Shown here: positions 6,451 through 15,190 of the stretch, piece after piece
How the letters are laid out: every line of letters starts with the position of its first letter
How positions within the stretch are numbered: position 1 is the stretch's first letter
Source of the DNA: a virus
Direction: 5' to 3' (one strand)
Virus record (IMG/VR): IMGVR_UViG_3300025324_000007
Coordinates: 1 to 21,759 of that record
DNA length: 21,759 nucleotides
Made by a program: the position numbers and the translations under genes
Notes under the pieces: generated by a model
What the model was told of the DNA's origin: nothing
The model's input: only the letters and a program-made list of their open reading frames with translations
Database searches by the model: none

Positions 6451-7916
6451 TATTTCCTGCCTTGTCCATAAAGATAGCCGTCTGATAGTTCAGGTTCAAG
6501 CATGAAGATGAGTTGCACCAGACAGTCCGTCAGGTCTTTGTATCTTCCGTTTGGGAAGTTGAAAAGTTCTTCTTCTAGCGGAATAAGCCATTCCTTGTTT
6601 TCGTCCGTTAGTTCAGGCAATATTACAGAAGCGTTTTCACACCACTTGGAGGACACAATTGCACGTTCTTCTTTGGTCAGTTTTGCAGGAGGGTTGAACG
6701 GAAAAACCTTTTCTGCAATCTCCAATCCTGTTGTCTGCTTGATGGTCTGCATAGCACTAATGCCACTTGCCTTTGCTTCAATCACAATGCCATATAGGTT
6801 ATGAAGATAATTGTTGGCAACTTCCACAATCTTATTCACGAATTGCGGGAACTGAACTTTATCTGCCCATGCAAACATCGGAATAAGGCGATATTCGTCT
6901 GTTAGTCCAGCAACCAGAATGGCACTCTTGGCACTTTCTTCCGTATCACTGAAAGCACCATCTACAGATAGATAAATGCCACGAATGTCCTGCTGCCCAA
7001 ATCTTTGCCTGAACCATTCTTTCTTGAAGGTGTAGCCTGCTAATGGTGCAGGACGCTGCTGAAGTTGTCCAGCCACGCCCCGTTCAGACATGGTTCGTTT
7101 CAGGTCATCTATGGTCTTGCGGTCATATCTACCTGCCCACAACAATTCGCCTGTCTCTGTGCGATGGTCAACAAATCCAAAAGAACTTTTGAAACGTGCC
7201 ATGCCTTCATATTCGGCAGGAAGCACTAACCATTCAAAGTCCAGCTTCTTTTCTTCAATGTGACCACACAAATCGTTCTCATGTAATCGTTGCATGATGA
7301 TGACCATGCGTCCATCTGGTTTCATGCGGTTATATGCGGCATCGTCAAAGTTTCTGTTGACTTCCTTGCGAGATGCTTCACTGTCTGCTTCTGCGGCCTT
7401 CAAGGGGTCATCTATGCAGACGAAATCAGCATGTAGACCCGTATAGGCTCCACCAAAACCATACGCATATCGCCAGCCCCAACCCACATTGCCAAACTTT
7501 GTGGACGTATCAGGAGTAAAGGCAAGTTGCACACCAAATCGTTGCTGATACCACTCACTCTGAATAAGTCGTTTGCACTTGCCCGTATCTCTGATTACCA
7601 AATCCTCTCCATAAGAGAGAAACAGGAACTTTCTGGATGGTTCTTTTGTCCATACCCATGCAGGGAAGAACACATTCACCAATAAAGACTTCATGTGACC
7701 AATCGGGATATTGATAATCTGTCGGGTTATCTCTCCATAGTAGACTTTCTCAAGATAAGTGCATACTGCTTTGATATGCCAACCGTCCACAAATGGGTCA
7801 GTCTCAATTACAGGAAAGGCTTCCTTCACAAAGTCATAGAGACTATCTGTGAGGATAGAGACTTCCAGAGAAAATATCGCTTCGGCAGGTAACTCAAGCG
7901 TCTGTTCGTCTAACAC
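6450..7916 (-). CDS. terL: Terminase large subunit (packaging ATPase-nuclease)
   Basis: I start it at GTG 7916 (488 residues) because GGAGA lies about ten bases upstream. The longer reading from ATG 7982 has no ribosome site and adds 22 residues inside the small terminase gene. With GTG as 1, the Walker A motif is IPIGHMKS (70-77; Met replaces the usual Gly before the Lys). Walker B is FVCIDD (165-170) and the coupling motif is IIMQRLHE (206-213). The RNase H-like nuclease has D319 (LSVDGAF), E380 (IVIEAKASG) and D464 (KDLTDC). The enzyme drives DNA into the prohead and cuts it. It overlaps the small subunit by 23 bases and touches the portal gene. The type of cutting (cos or headful) cannot be told from this alone. 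Confidence 0.95.
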   Translation of the reverse strand: MLDEQTLELPAEAIFSLEVSILTDSLYDFVKEAFPVIETDPFVDGWHIKAVCTYLEKVYYGEITRQIINIPIGHMKSLLVNVFFPAWVWTKEPSRKFLFLSYGEDLVIRDTGKCKRLIQSEWYQQRFGVQLAFTPDTSTKFGNVGWGWRYAYGFGGAYTGLHADFVCIDDPLKAAEADSEASRKEVNRNFDDAAYNRMKPDGRMVIIMQRLHENDLCGHIEEKKLDFEWLVLPAEYEGMARFKSSFGFVDHRTETGELLWAGRYDRKTIDDLKRTMSERGVAGQLQQRPAPLAGYTFKKEWFRQRFGQQDIRGIYLSVDGAFSDTEESAKSAILVAGLTDEYRLIPMFAWADKVQFPQFVNKIVEVANNYLHNLYGIVIEAKASGISAMQTIKQTTGLEIAEKVFPFNPPAKLTKEERAIVSSKWCENASVILPELTDENKEWLIPLEEELFNFPNGRYKDLTDCLVQLIFMLEPELSDGYLYGQGRK

Positions 7917-8319
7917 TGTTGATTTTCTCCAAGAGTTGTTTGCGTTCTTCCAAGGGCATACTTGACCAATCGTATTCGGCATTGAGATTAGCGTTCAAGT
8001 TGACATTATGAACCACATCACCATAGCCCCTATCTTTGGCTTGGCGAGGTAGATACCATTTGGCAGCATCTATCGCCTGTTGCTTATTCCTGCCACGAAT
8101 AGTTTTGGAGATGACGTTTTCTGCGTCATCCTTCAACTGCTCTCTTGCTTCGACAAGGGCTTTTTTTAGAATAGGGTCAGCATTTATACGTAGTCGCAGA
8201 GATGTAACATCTTTCAAGCCCAACGCCTTTGTAGTCTGCTTAACATTTCCACCAGTCTCGTATAGAGCATTGATTACTTCTTCATCTGTACTGTAAATTG
8301 CGTGACCATTCTGAGCCAT
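7894..8319 (-). CDS. terS: Terminase small subunit
   Basis: This 141-residue protein lies directly upstream of the large terminase. Its N-terminal third reads as a helix-turn-helix (EEVINALYETGGNVKQTTKA, then a glycine turn and LRLRINAD), expected for recognition of the packaging site. The central part (AENVISKTIRG, AIDAAKWYL, RQAKDRGYGD) is a pattern seen in many phage small terminases. The C-terminal helix would contact the large subunit. GGAG lies five bases before ATG 8319. The binding site is not known; the repeat array at 1-250 is one candidate. Confidence 0.85.
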   Translation of the reverse strand: MAQNGHAIYSTDEEVINALYETGGNVKQTTKALGLKDVTSLRLRINADPILKKALVEAREQLKDDAENVISKTIRGRNKQQAIDAAKWYLPRQAKDRGYGDVVHNVNLNANLNAEYDWSSMPLEERKQLLEKINSVRRTDA

Positions 8320-8327
8320 TCATTCTC

Positions 8328-8714
8328 CTACTTGAACCATGCAATCAATCCAGCAACAAGCGCACCTGCTCCAACGATCAAATCGCCTATCTTCCAGCGA
8401 GCGTCCTGTGCGCCGATTTGTTCTTTTAGCTCCATGACATCTCCTATAATAGCGTCTACTTTGCCTTCGGCTTTTGTCAGGTCGTTTCGCATGATAGTTA
8501 CTCTCTGATCGAGAGTGGCATCCCGTTCATCCAGTTTGTCCATCTTTCTATCCAACTTATCCATGTAGCCTTCAACAGTACGCTTCAAATCGTTGTTGGA
8601 GTTGGTCAGAACTGCTACCTGCGTGTTCAGAGAGATGACAAGTTCATTTGTTTCAAACAATATCTTTTCTTTGGTTTTGGTCATGGGTGTGGTTTCTTCG
8701 ATTAGGTCTGCCAT
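8328..8714 (-). CDS. Holin-like coiled-coil protein with C-terminal membrane helix (XhlA-like)
   Basis: This 128-residue product has a long heptad-rich coiled coil (about 25-100, with MDKLDRKMDKLDERDATLDQ in its centre). It ends in one hydrophobic helix followed by a lysine (LIVGAGALVAGLIAWFK). This layout matches the XhlA/haemolysin-type proteins that assist membrane lysis in Gram-positive phages. Its place between the fibre gene and the terminases is where many siphophages keep lysis genes. No endolysin gene is next to it, so the lysis role is inference. GGAG lies nine bases ahead of ATG 8714; a second in-frame ATG ten codons later has no ribosome site. Confidence 0.65.
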   Translation of the reverse strand: MADLIEETTPMTKTKEKILFETNELVISLNTQVAVLTNSNNDLKRTVEGYMDKLDRKMDKLDERDATLDQRVTIMRNDLTKAEGKVDAIIGDVMELKEQIGAQDARWKIGDLIVGAGALVAGLIAWFK

Positions 8715-8746
8715 TCATCATTGCTCCAAGATATAGAATAATTTTC

Positions 8747-9652
8747 TCATCTCTGTATATTGACGCCTTTTATTCTTATACCTATAGTGCTTGTGCCAGC
8801 GTTGTCCGTTGTAACATAATCTATAGAAGTTCCTGTCAACTTTATCTCCGCAGGTGGAAGGAACATAGTCATGCTCGCCGCCGCTTTAGCGTTTTCTATT
8901 CTCAGATTTATCTCTCCTGCGGCCACGCCAGACACTTCAGGAGGAATACTTGCTCCTACAGCCGCACTTATATCTGCCGCCGCCCCAAGTGCTAGGGTGA
9001 CTTGAACCAATGCACCAATGAAGGCTCCTGATACGGGAACGAGATGTGTGATGGGCAATGTGACAGGCGTTGTGGATGCAACTCCTATTGCCACACGAAA
9101 CGGGAATACGGTTGGAGATGTAGGCATCCAGTTCATCTTTAGCACATTGCCATGTACTGCCGATGTAAACTTGAAAAGGTATCCTCCTGTATCACAGTAG
9201 AGACTTCCAAGATACCTTCTGGACGTGTCGCCACTCTTTGTTCTGGCCACACCCCTGTATGGGTTGGAAGGAACGGTTGTGCTTGCTTCGATGCTGGTCA
9301 CGCCTGCATTGTCATACATATAAACATGCTGCCAACTACCAGAATTATTAGTTGCTACAGGTGTAAAACTTGCTGTAAGTGTACCTGTCACGATAAGGAA
9401 CTTATTTGCGCTTGGAAGAAAGGCGGCTCCATTGGTCACTGAAAATGAGCCTGACGTTGTATAGTTGACGTTCAATCCGTTGATATATGCAGTATCTTCT
9501 ATCAAGCCCTGTTCGGTCAAAAACTGCGCTGTCTGCAATAGGCTGGATTGAATGGTTAGTGTGCCAGTGGGCATCCCAAGTTCAAGCGGAAAAGCCGCCG
9601 TAAGGGCATCTATCGTGCCAGTTGGTAATCCTGAAATAAACTGGTCGGTCAT
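8747..9652 (-). CDS. Tail fibre / receptor-binding type protein
   Basis: This 301-residue protein is rich in Thr, Ser, Val, Gly and Ala and has almost no helical stretches, as expected of beta-structured fibres. An N-terminal helix-prone stretch (about 20-60) may dock to the tail tip. The centre contains SGSFSVTNGAAFLPSANKFL, typical of phage surface proteins. It overlaps the tail-tip gene by four bases (ATGA) and is the last tail gene. It probably contacts the host surface. A base-plate upper-fibre role without receptor binding is the alternative. No chaperone gene for it is visible. Confidence 0.72.
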   Translation of the reverse strand: MTDQFISGLPTGTIDALTAAFPLELGMPTGTLTIQSSLLQTAQFLTEQGLIEDTAYINGLNVNYTTSGSFSVTNGAAFLPSANKFLIVTGTLTASFTPVATNNSGSWQHVYMYDNAGVTSIEASTTVPSNPYRGVARTKSGDTSRRYLGSLYCDTGGYLFKFTSAVHGNVLKMNWMPTSPTVFPFRVAIGVASTTPVTLPITHLVPVSGAFIGALVQVTLALGAAADISAAVGASIPPEVSGVAAGEINLRIENAKAAASMTMFLPPAEIKLTGTSIDYVTTDNAGTSTIGIRIKGVNIQR

Positions 9653-11967
9653 GTTAACTCCCGTCCACGCAAAACGTGGCTGTCTGCTGTGAATTGGTTG
9701 TAGGGTGTACCTGCTGCACCATATACAGCTTCAAGCACAAGGTCTTGATCTGTGATATTGGCATTGATATAGCCATCTCTGTTGTCTCTTGGAACGTAGA
9801 TGCCTTGAAAAACAAGTCCATCCTGAACAATGTCGAAGTTGTTCGGATTGCGGTAAAGCTCTCCCACTTCTTGCGGCGTCAATTCCCTGTTCCATATTCT
9901 AGGTAGCTTTACATCCACATCGGCAAGATTTTCGTGTTGATAGATTGTGTTCACAGGGTCAGGGCCAAGATTGAGAATAATTGTTGGACAGTCACTATCA
10001 TCATCCGACGTCCCTGAAGGTGTATTGGTTTCTGTGACATCAAGTGCTTGGTCATCCAGATAAATCTTGGGGTCTGCTCCATCACTTGAATTGTTGTAAG
10101 TGACAGTAACTAGCTTCCATGTGTTCTGTGTTGTAAATGCGCCAGGAACCCACCAGAAGCCGTCTGTAGGGGTTTTGTAGGAATGGAAGGTTAGTGTTCC
10201 AAACTCATTCAACGATAGATAGTTACCCCTTCTTCCGCTTCCAATGTCCACTGAGCGAGAGATAAGATATGCTTGTGTAATCAGTCCCCGCCTTCGCACC
10301 CATACAGAATAGGTAAAGGCGGACATGTTCGCAAGATAAGGAAGTATTCCAAAATCAACTGCACCAATAATCCCTGACGCTGTGCCTGTTGGTGCGGCAA
10401 CAGTAATTGGCTCACAGAACGTCTCTACAGCCTCATCGAGATACCATGTAAAATCTATCATCCCTCCCAAATCAATCTCAGACTTTATTCCTTGAATGTA
10501 GTATGAGCCTGTATGGTTTGGAGAACGAGTAATCAGTTGAAACTTATCTCCCTGCTCCAAGTTCATATAAGCAGATAACAGAGTTTCACTTGTGTTCGCA
10601 ATAAAAGATGCTGAGTGCAACATTTTTGATGGATACCTGTTTATGGCAATTCTGTTATCGGCAAAGGTCTTGGATGTGTTGTAGTCGGTAGAGTATTCTC
10701 TAGTCAGTGTTCCGGCGATAGTTTCTCTCGCCAAACTTTGTTCAGATTGCGTGTTTACGTTGCGGTAGTCAATGGGCTTCATCCTGTGGATGCCATAACC
10801 TCGTAGTTGGAAATACCATAGCCATCCCGCAGGCCCGTTATTGAATATAGACCACCGGAAGCCGCCTGGGTTATATGCCAAAGTGCCTGTAATATTGCCT
10901 GTGTAGTTTGGCCCCGACCCTGATATAGAAAAATCAAATTTGAAGTCTGTAGTTGCTACAGGGTCAATAACATTAAAGCCAGGAATGGGCTGGTCGGTGT
11001 CAGGGTCAATAAAGTAGGCATTGATGTCCCTGCGCTGTGTCGTTCCGATATAGAATGGCGCATCTAAACTGTATAGAACAATGGGAGATGTGTCAAAGAA
11101 CCTCGGATAAATCTTCACCGAAACGTCGTTGACCATATCCTTGCCAGCGTCCCAATCTCCGTCTATCAATGTTGCATTGAAAGAAGCATCTGCTCGACTG
11201 TGAATTTTTATCCTGCCATCATCCGTTGCGCTATGCCACTTTATATATCCAGTTTCGCCAGACAATCCGTGAAATTTCAATAATCCAGAAGTGGCTATGT
11301 TAGTCGGAATAGTGCTGAGTGGCGTGGTAGAGCCACGTGATAGGTAGTTCTCGGCTCTCAAAGTGACACCATCTTGGAAGGGTCTGAATTTTGGATATGT
11401 CCAACCCAACTCGCTCTTGGTAAGTTTGTCAATTTCGCTATAGACAGTTACCTTCTTTTTGATGCCGTCAAATACCGCAGGGAATGTCTCAAAGCCTTCA
11501 TCAAAGTCTGTGTGAGCAGGGTCTACAGCCGTTTCAGCAAACAGGAAGGGAATTGCTTCGTCTATGGTGACATCAGACTGAAGCCGTACATTCTGAATGA
11601 TTTTGCCCTGTGCAACACTCATCCAATCTACTGCTTGAACGTGAACTCTCTGGTCGCCCCAATCTCCATCATCTATTTTGGTTGACTTGATATGTCCGTA
11701 CCATACCTGTTTCGAGAAGCCACTATAAGTCAGGATGATGTTTATAGCCTTGCCAACGAGATTAACACTGCTCGTGTATGTCCCGCTGCTGTTATCTATG
11801 GAAAAAGATAAACTCCCGACACCCGCAGTTCTCTCAAATCCATTAGAACTGAATATCCCATTTTGAAAGACAAGTGATGTGACAACTCTGGCAGTAATGT
11901 CGGTTTCAGGTATACCGTCATCGTTCAAGTCTATGGAGATTGTTCGAGTTGGAAATATCATGCTCAT
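9649..11967 (-). CDS. Tail tip / hub protein with C-terminal LamG-like domain
   Basis: This 772-residue protein overlaps the tape-measure stop by four bases. The N-terminal part (DLNDDGIPETDITARVVTS and onward, about 10-160) matches the first hub domain of siphophage tail-tip proteins. The middle is beta-rich. From about 535 to 715 it follows a concanavalin A/LamG pattern: FTYSVWVRRRG, NYLSLNEFGTLTFHS, TWKLVTVTYN, IYLDDQ and finally RIWNRELTPQEVGELYRN. Such domains bind carbohydrate, so this protein may both cap the tube and contact host glycans. Separate Dit and Tal genes are not seen; this single gene may cover part of both jobs. Confidence 0.82.
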   Translation of the reverse strand: MSMIFPTRTISIDLNDDGIPETDITARVVTSLVFQNGIFSSNGFERTAGVGSLSFSIDNSSGTYTSSVNLVGKAINIILTYSGFSKQVWYGHIKSTKIDDGDWGDQRVHVQAVDWMSVAQGKIIQNVRLQSDVTIDEAIPFLFAETAVDPAHTDFDEGFETFPAVFDGIKKKVTVYSEIDKLTKSELGWTYPKFRPFQDGVTLRAENYLSRGSTTPLSTIPTNIATSGLLKFHGLSGETGYIKWHSATDDGRIKIHSRADASFNATLIDGDWDAGKDMVNDVSVKIYPRFFDTSPIVLYSLDAPFYIGTTQRRDINAYFIDPDTDQPIPGFNVIDPVATTDFKFDFSISGSGPNYTGNITGTLAYNPGGFRWSIFNNGPAGWLWYFQLRGYGIHRMKPIDYRNVNTQSEQSLARETIAGTLTREYSTDYNTSKTFADNRIAINRYPSKMLHSASFIANTSETLLSAYMNLEQGDKFQLITRSPNHTGSYYIQGIKSEIDLGGMIDFTWYLDEAVETFCEPITVAAPTGTASGIIGAVDFGILPYLANMSAFTYSVWVRRRGLITQAYLISRSVDIGSGRRGNYLSLNEFGTLTFHSYKTPTDGFWWVPGAFTTQNTWKLVTVTYNNSSDGADPKIYLDDQALDVTETNTPSGTSDDDSDCPTIILNLGPDPVNTIYQHENLADVDVKLPRIWNRELTPQEVGELYRNPNNFDIVQDGLVFQGIYVPRDNRDGYINANITDQDLVLEAVYGAAGTPYNQFTADSHVLRGRELT

Positions 11968-13655
11968 TGGTTGTTCATCTCTCTCACAACAGCCGCAGGG
12001 ATGACCACTCCTAATCTATCAGCCAAATCATCAATACTTCTTCGGCTGAGAGTGACTTCGTTGCCAGACTTCATTGGGTCAATTCTTCCAGCCGTGAAGG
12101 GAGTGAACATTTCAGACTTGCCTAATTCCAACACGTTATAGGCTTTCCCTGCGAGAGTAGCACCACCAGTAGCACGCCCACTCCCAGGAACGTGTTGAGT
12201 GTTAGTTGTGTTGGGTGTCCCACTGCCACTACTTCCTCCCCCTCCTCCCCCTCCAAGCCAGCTTGGAAGTTTAATGGTAATAGTGAAAGCCGTAATAATC
12301 TTTTTCAGAATTTTATTGATATCGTCTTTGATACCTGTAACAACGTCCAAAAGGGCTTGTTTGCCACTGTTTAAAGCGTCAACCGCCTTCCTAATCCACC
12401 CACCTACTTTTTGCTCAAATGTTTTGGCAATCTCTCCCAATTTGGTTGATATAGAATTTTTCCATTCCACTAATTTTGCGGCAATCTCAGGAACAGAAGT
12501 ACCAAATAGTGTGAGAACCGCCTGAATGATGCCTGCAACTCCGTCTACAAGAGCATTGAAAACCTTAACGGCAGTTTCTTTCAAAGTTGTCCATGCCCCC
12601 TTCCAATCCCCCGTTGCAACCTGCATAACAATTTTGGCAAGTCCAAGAACCAAATCAATAATGCCCGTCAAGATAGGTTCTATGCCTCCCCACGCCTGAA
12701 CAACAGCAGGTAAAACGTTATTCATCCACACATCCATCATCACTCTACCAAACTCCTGAATGAGTGGGAGATTATCTTGAACCCATGCTTGGATTTTCAC
12801 AACTACCTTGTCTATAAATGCCGAGACTTTTTCTCCAATTTGTTGAAAGGCACTTATGAGGGCTTGAAAGGCTGGATGTTGTGCTATTTGTTGGAGCAGG
12901 GTAGGAATACTTGCTATACCCGCCCCTATTGCATCTGCAAACATTCTGAACTTTGGATTATCAGCCGCTTGTCCAAACCAATTCAGGAAGCCTTCGAGTA
13001 TAGGCATGACCTTTTCTGTAAAGGATACTGCCAATCCAAGTCCAATCAGTTTAAGTTCTTCAAGGTTTCTATTGAATTTTTCATACCTTGCAGGGTCAAC
13101 AGCAAGTCCAAATTTCTTTACCTTTTGTGTGACTTTATCTATCCCGCCTTCAGCAACAAGTGTGTCAAAGAAATCAACCATCTGTGCGCCACTCTTGCCG
13201 TAGATTTCAGTCAAGAAGTTCACACGCTCTTGCTGAGTGCCTAGTTCAGCATACTTTTGGGCAATTTCATCTGTCAGTTGTACGCTATCTTTGACATTGC
13301 CATTGGCATCCTTCACGTCAATGCCATACTCTTTCAGTTTCTTGCCAGCGACATCCAAAGTGCCGTTGGATTTGAGAAGGCTTTTGTTCAACAAGACATT
13401 GGCTTTGGCTACAGCATCTACTCCTACACCAGATTTACGGGCAACAAACCCAAGAGCCGCCAACCCATCGGTTGTGCCATCCATGACATCGCCAAGACTG
13501 TCCAAATCTTTTGCCCAATCCATCGTAGCCTTGACAGCAATAGTAATGCCAGCAACAACAGCCGCCACACCTGCAACAGCTAACTTAGCCCCCGCTTTAA
13601 GTGGATTGCTGTCTAAACTGAATGTAGATTTAAGGTCTTGTAGTGCGATTGTCAT
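11964..13655 (-). CDS. Tail tape measure protein
   Basis: This 563-residue protein sits just after the G/T chaperones, where every siphophage places its tape measure. It has a hydrophobic segment at about 25-45, long helical stretches, further hydrophobic helices in the middle and the family-typical GDWKGAW. A poly-glycine linker (seven Gly, 468-474) precedes a C-terminal domain that probably binds the tip. Using the usual rule of about 0.15 nm per residue, the tail would be roughly 85 nm, short for a siphophage. Its ATG shares one base with the stop of the T frame (TAATG), with AAAGG as ribosome site. No peptidase or lysozyme domain is seen. Confidence 0.93.
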   Translation of the reverse strand: MTIALQDLKSTFSLDSNPLKAGAKLAVAGVAAVVAGITIAVKATMDWAKDLDSLGDVMDGTTDGLAALGFVARKSGVGVDAVAKANVLLNKSLLKSNGTLDVAGKKLKEYGIDVKDANGNVKDSVQLTDEIAQKYAELGTQQERVNFLTEIYGKSGAQMVDFFDTLVAEGGIDKVTQKVKKFGLAVDPARYEKFNRNLEELKLIGLGLAVSFTEKVMPILEGFLNWFGQAADNPKFRMFADAIGAGIASIPTLLQQIAQHPAFQALISAFQQIGEKVSAFIDKVVVKIQAWVQDNLPLIQEFGRVMMDVWMNNVLPAVVQAWGGIEPILTGIIDLVLGLAKIVMQVATGDWKGAWTTLKETAVKVFNALVDGVAGIIQAVLTLFGTSVPEIAAKLVEWKNSISTKLGEIAKTFEQKVGGWIRKAVDALNSGKQALLDVVTGIKDDINKILKKIITAFTITIKLPSWLGGGGGGGSSGSGTPNTTNTQHVPGSGRATGGATLAGKAYNVLELGKSEMFTPFTAGRIDPMKSGNEVTLSRRSIDDLADRLGVVIPAAVVREMNNQ

Positions 13656-14382
13656 TAGTTACCTTTCGCCCTCGCTTGCATCTCTAGCAGTTTTGCTCCA
13701 AAGGCTTTATCTGCTTCGGCTTGCTGTTCAATAGCTTTTGGCTTTGACGCTGTGTCATCTAAGTAGTGAGGCAGAAAATCTTTTAACTTCATCAAATGAG
13801 TTTCTTTAATCATCCTGCCACTCATGTTTGAGATGGTCTGTGCAAGCAGGGCTGTTCGTGCGTCTGCTCTCTCCTGCGGGAATGGGTAGACTTCGTAGTA
13901 GGCTCTCCAATACTCAATCTCACTAGCAGGCAGTTCCATGATTTCATAGAGCCACTTACCCTTTGCTTCGGCTAACTGTCCGTAGAAGATGTACTCAGGT
14001 CGTTTGGGAGGTTCTTGTTAGCCCCCATGCCTGCCATCTCCATTGCTTTATCGGCCACAAGTTGCAACTGAGAAATCGAGCGATTAGCAAACAACTCTGC
14101 TTCATCTTTGGATACAAAATAGGGAGAGCCGTCAACATTACAAGCCGTTTTATATACAAGGTCAGTCATCAGTTCAAGACCTTGAATATCACTAATTTCA
14201 CCATCAACGGTTTCACTTTCCATCTGCTTGATAAGCTCTCTATATTCCAAAAGAGCCTTACCACCTAACTCACGAACATAGAAACCTACCCCTGTGCCAT
14301 CAAGCGGAAGGAACTCCATCCTGGGCAGGAGAAGTTCCTTCTTGCTGATGACAACAGGAGTGATTGATTTACGTTTAGCCAT
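13655..14382 (-). CDS. Tail assembly chaperone G-T fusion made by -1 frameshift
   Basis: Ribosomes that slip back one base at CCCAAAC (14008-14002) leave the G frame after residue 127 and continue in the T frame to 13655, giving about 242 residues. The T frame is open upstream to a stop near the slip site. It encodes sensible protein through the junction (RPEYIFYGQLAEAKGKWLYE) before the apparent ATG at 13939, and that ATG has no ribosome site. So T is not an independent gene. The T part has the family pattern EIEYWRAYYEVYPFPQERAD. As in phage lambda, G and G-T coat the tape measure while the tube assembles and are not in the virion. Confidence 0.88.
13972..14382 (-). CDS. Tail assembly chaperone G
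   Basis: This 136-residue protein is the unshifted product. It lies between the tail-tube gene and the tape measure, the fixed position of chaperone G. It starts MAKRKSITPVVISKKELLLP and has the pattern of the family: an N-terminal strand region, then a helical middle (EYRELIKQMESE) and a Ser/Thr-rich end. A strong ribosome site (GGAGG) lies five bases ahead of ATG 14382. Near its 3' end it carries a canonical slippery heptamer that yields the longer G-T product. It binds tail-tube subunits and the tape measure during assembly. Confidence 0.88.
   Translation of the reverse strand: MAKRKSITPVVISKKELLLPRMEFLPLDGTGVGFYVRELGGKALLEYRELIKQMESETVDGEISDIQGLELMTDLVYKTACNVDGSPYFVSKDEAELFANRSISQLQLVADKAMEMAGMGANKNLPNDLSTSSTDS
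14002..14008 (-). promoter_or_regulatory. Slippery heptamer for programmed -1 frameshift
   Basis: In the G frame the bases read C CCA AAC, a canonical X XXY YYZ site. Slippage to CCC AAA opens the T frame. It lies ten codons before the G stop. No strong hairpin or pseudoknot directly downstream was found by eye. Confidence 0.88.
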
Positions 14383-14404
14383 TTAGTCCTCCGTTCAGGC
14401 TAAC

Positions 14405-14815
14405 TTATGAATTTGCTAGAGTAATCTCGCCAACGGGCGTGACCACCACAGTTGCTACCACGTTGTCAGGGCTTGTGGCGTCTGCATCTTCCTCTTTGAT
14501 AGACTTAATCCAGCCAGTAAAGACGTACTGATAGCTAGGGTTTTTCAAATGACAAACCCTTTCCGTCTCGGCTTTCATGTCTGTATAGAGTGTCGTGAGT
14601 TGATTAGGTGTAGAAAGGACTTGCAGAGTGAAGTCACTTGCCGACACTAACCCATTGGGTCGGCGTTCCTCAAATCCACCACTTCCATGATTGGTTGTGT
14701 TTCTTTCTCCTTGCGCCAGTTCAGGAAATCCAATCACCTGTGCAGGCACAATATTGGTTCCACTTGGGAATGAGAACAACGAACCATAACTTGACATTGT
14801 TCCAGTAGTTGCCAT
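14405..14815 (-). CDS. Major tail (tube) protein
   Basis: This 136-residue beta-rich protein precedes the G/T chaperones, the standard place of the tube subunit. It begins MATTGTMSSYGSLFSFPSGT and has a run of strands (ASDFTLQVLST, YQYVFTGWIKSI, NVVATVVVTPVGEI) that fits the tube beta-sandwich fold. Hexameric rings of it would stack along the tape measure. The strong ribosome site (AAGGAG), with high expression expected, supports the call. It is short for the family, with no extra C-terminal Ig domain. Confidence 0.82.
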   Translation of the reverse strand: MATTGTMSSYGSLFSFPSGTNIVPAQVIGFPELAQGERNTTNHGSGGFEERRPNGLVSASDFTLQVLSTPNQLTTLYTDMKAETERVCHLKNPSYQYVFTGWIKSIKEEDADATSPDNVVATVVVTPVGEITLANS

Positions 14816-14827
14816 CTTAAAAACTCC

Positions 14828-15190
14828 TTATGCTTTCCATTGCACGTAGAAACCTTTGATAAGTGTCCACAAATCTTCGGCTTCCTGACGCTCAATGTAA
14901 ATTCCATCAGATATTGCGGAAAGGAAGTCAGTTTTATTCCCTTCCAGATAATTTTGTACCGTTTGAACATAGGGACGGACTGTTTCCCAATCGCCTATGT
15001 GACTGATTTGCACCCTGCTCATGTGAATACTTGCGCCTGCCGAATGGTTGTGATCTTGCATCGGGTCAGAAATCGTCTGAACTGTGATGCAGGGAACACT
15101 TGCACCCGCAGGCTTGGGAGCAGGAAATACTTCTAAACCTGTAGCCGCTTTCAAGCCCCAAATGAGAGTAGACATCATATCTGCCATCAA
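14828..15190 (-). CDS. Tail terminator protein
   Basis: This 120-residue protein lies between the gp10-like neck protein and the tube protein, where siphophages encode the terminator that caps the tail before head joining. The middle (ASVPCITVQTISDPMQDHN, then SRVQISHIGDWETVRP) follows the alternation of strands and a long helix (VQTVQNYLEG) seen in gpU/DUF3168-type proteins. It overlaps the previous gene by ATGA. The sequence is not decisive alone; gene order carries most of the weight. Confidence 0.72.
   Translation of the reverse strand: MMADMMSTLIWGLKAATGLEVFPAPKPAGASVPCITVQTISDPMQDHNHSAGASIHMSRVQISHIGDWETVRPYVQTVQNYLEGNKTDFLSAISDGIYIERQEAEDLWTLIKGFYVQWKA

Noticed and set aside
7917-7982. 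ATG 7982 as start of the large terminase
   Set aside because: No ribosome site and 66 further bases of overlap with TerS, whereas GTG 7916 has GGAGA at good spacing.
13655-13939. T as an independent gene starting at ATG 13939
   Set aside because: No ribosome site, and the frame continues upstream into a canonical frameshift site, so it is expressed as a G-T fusion.
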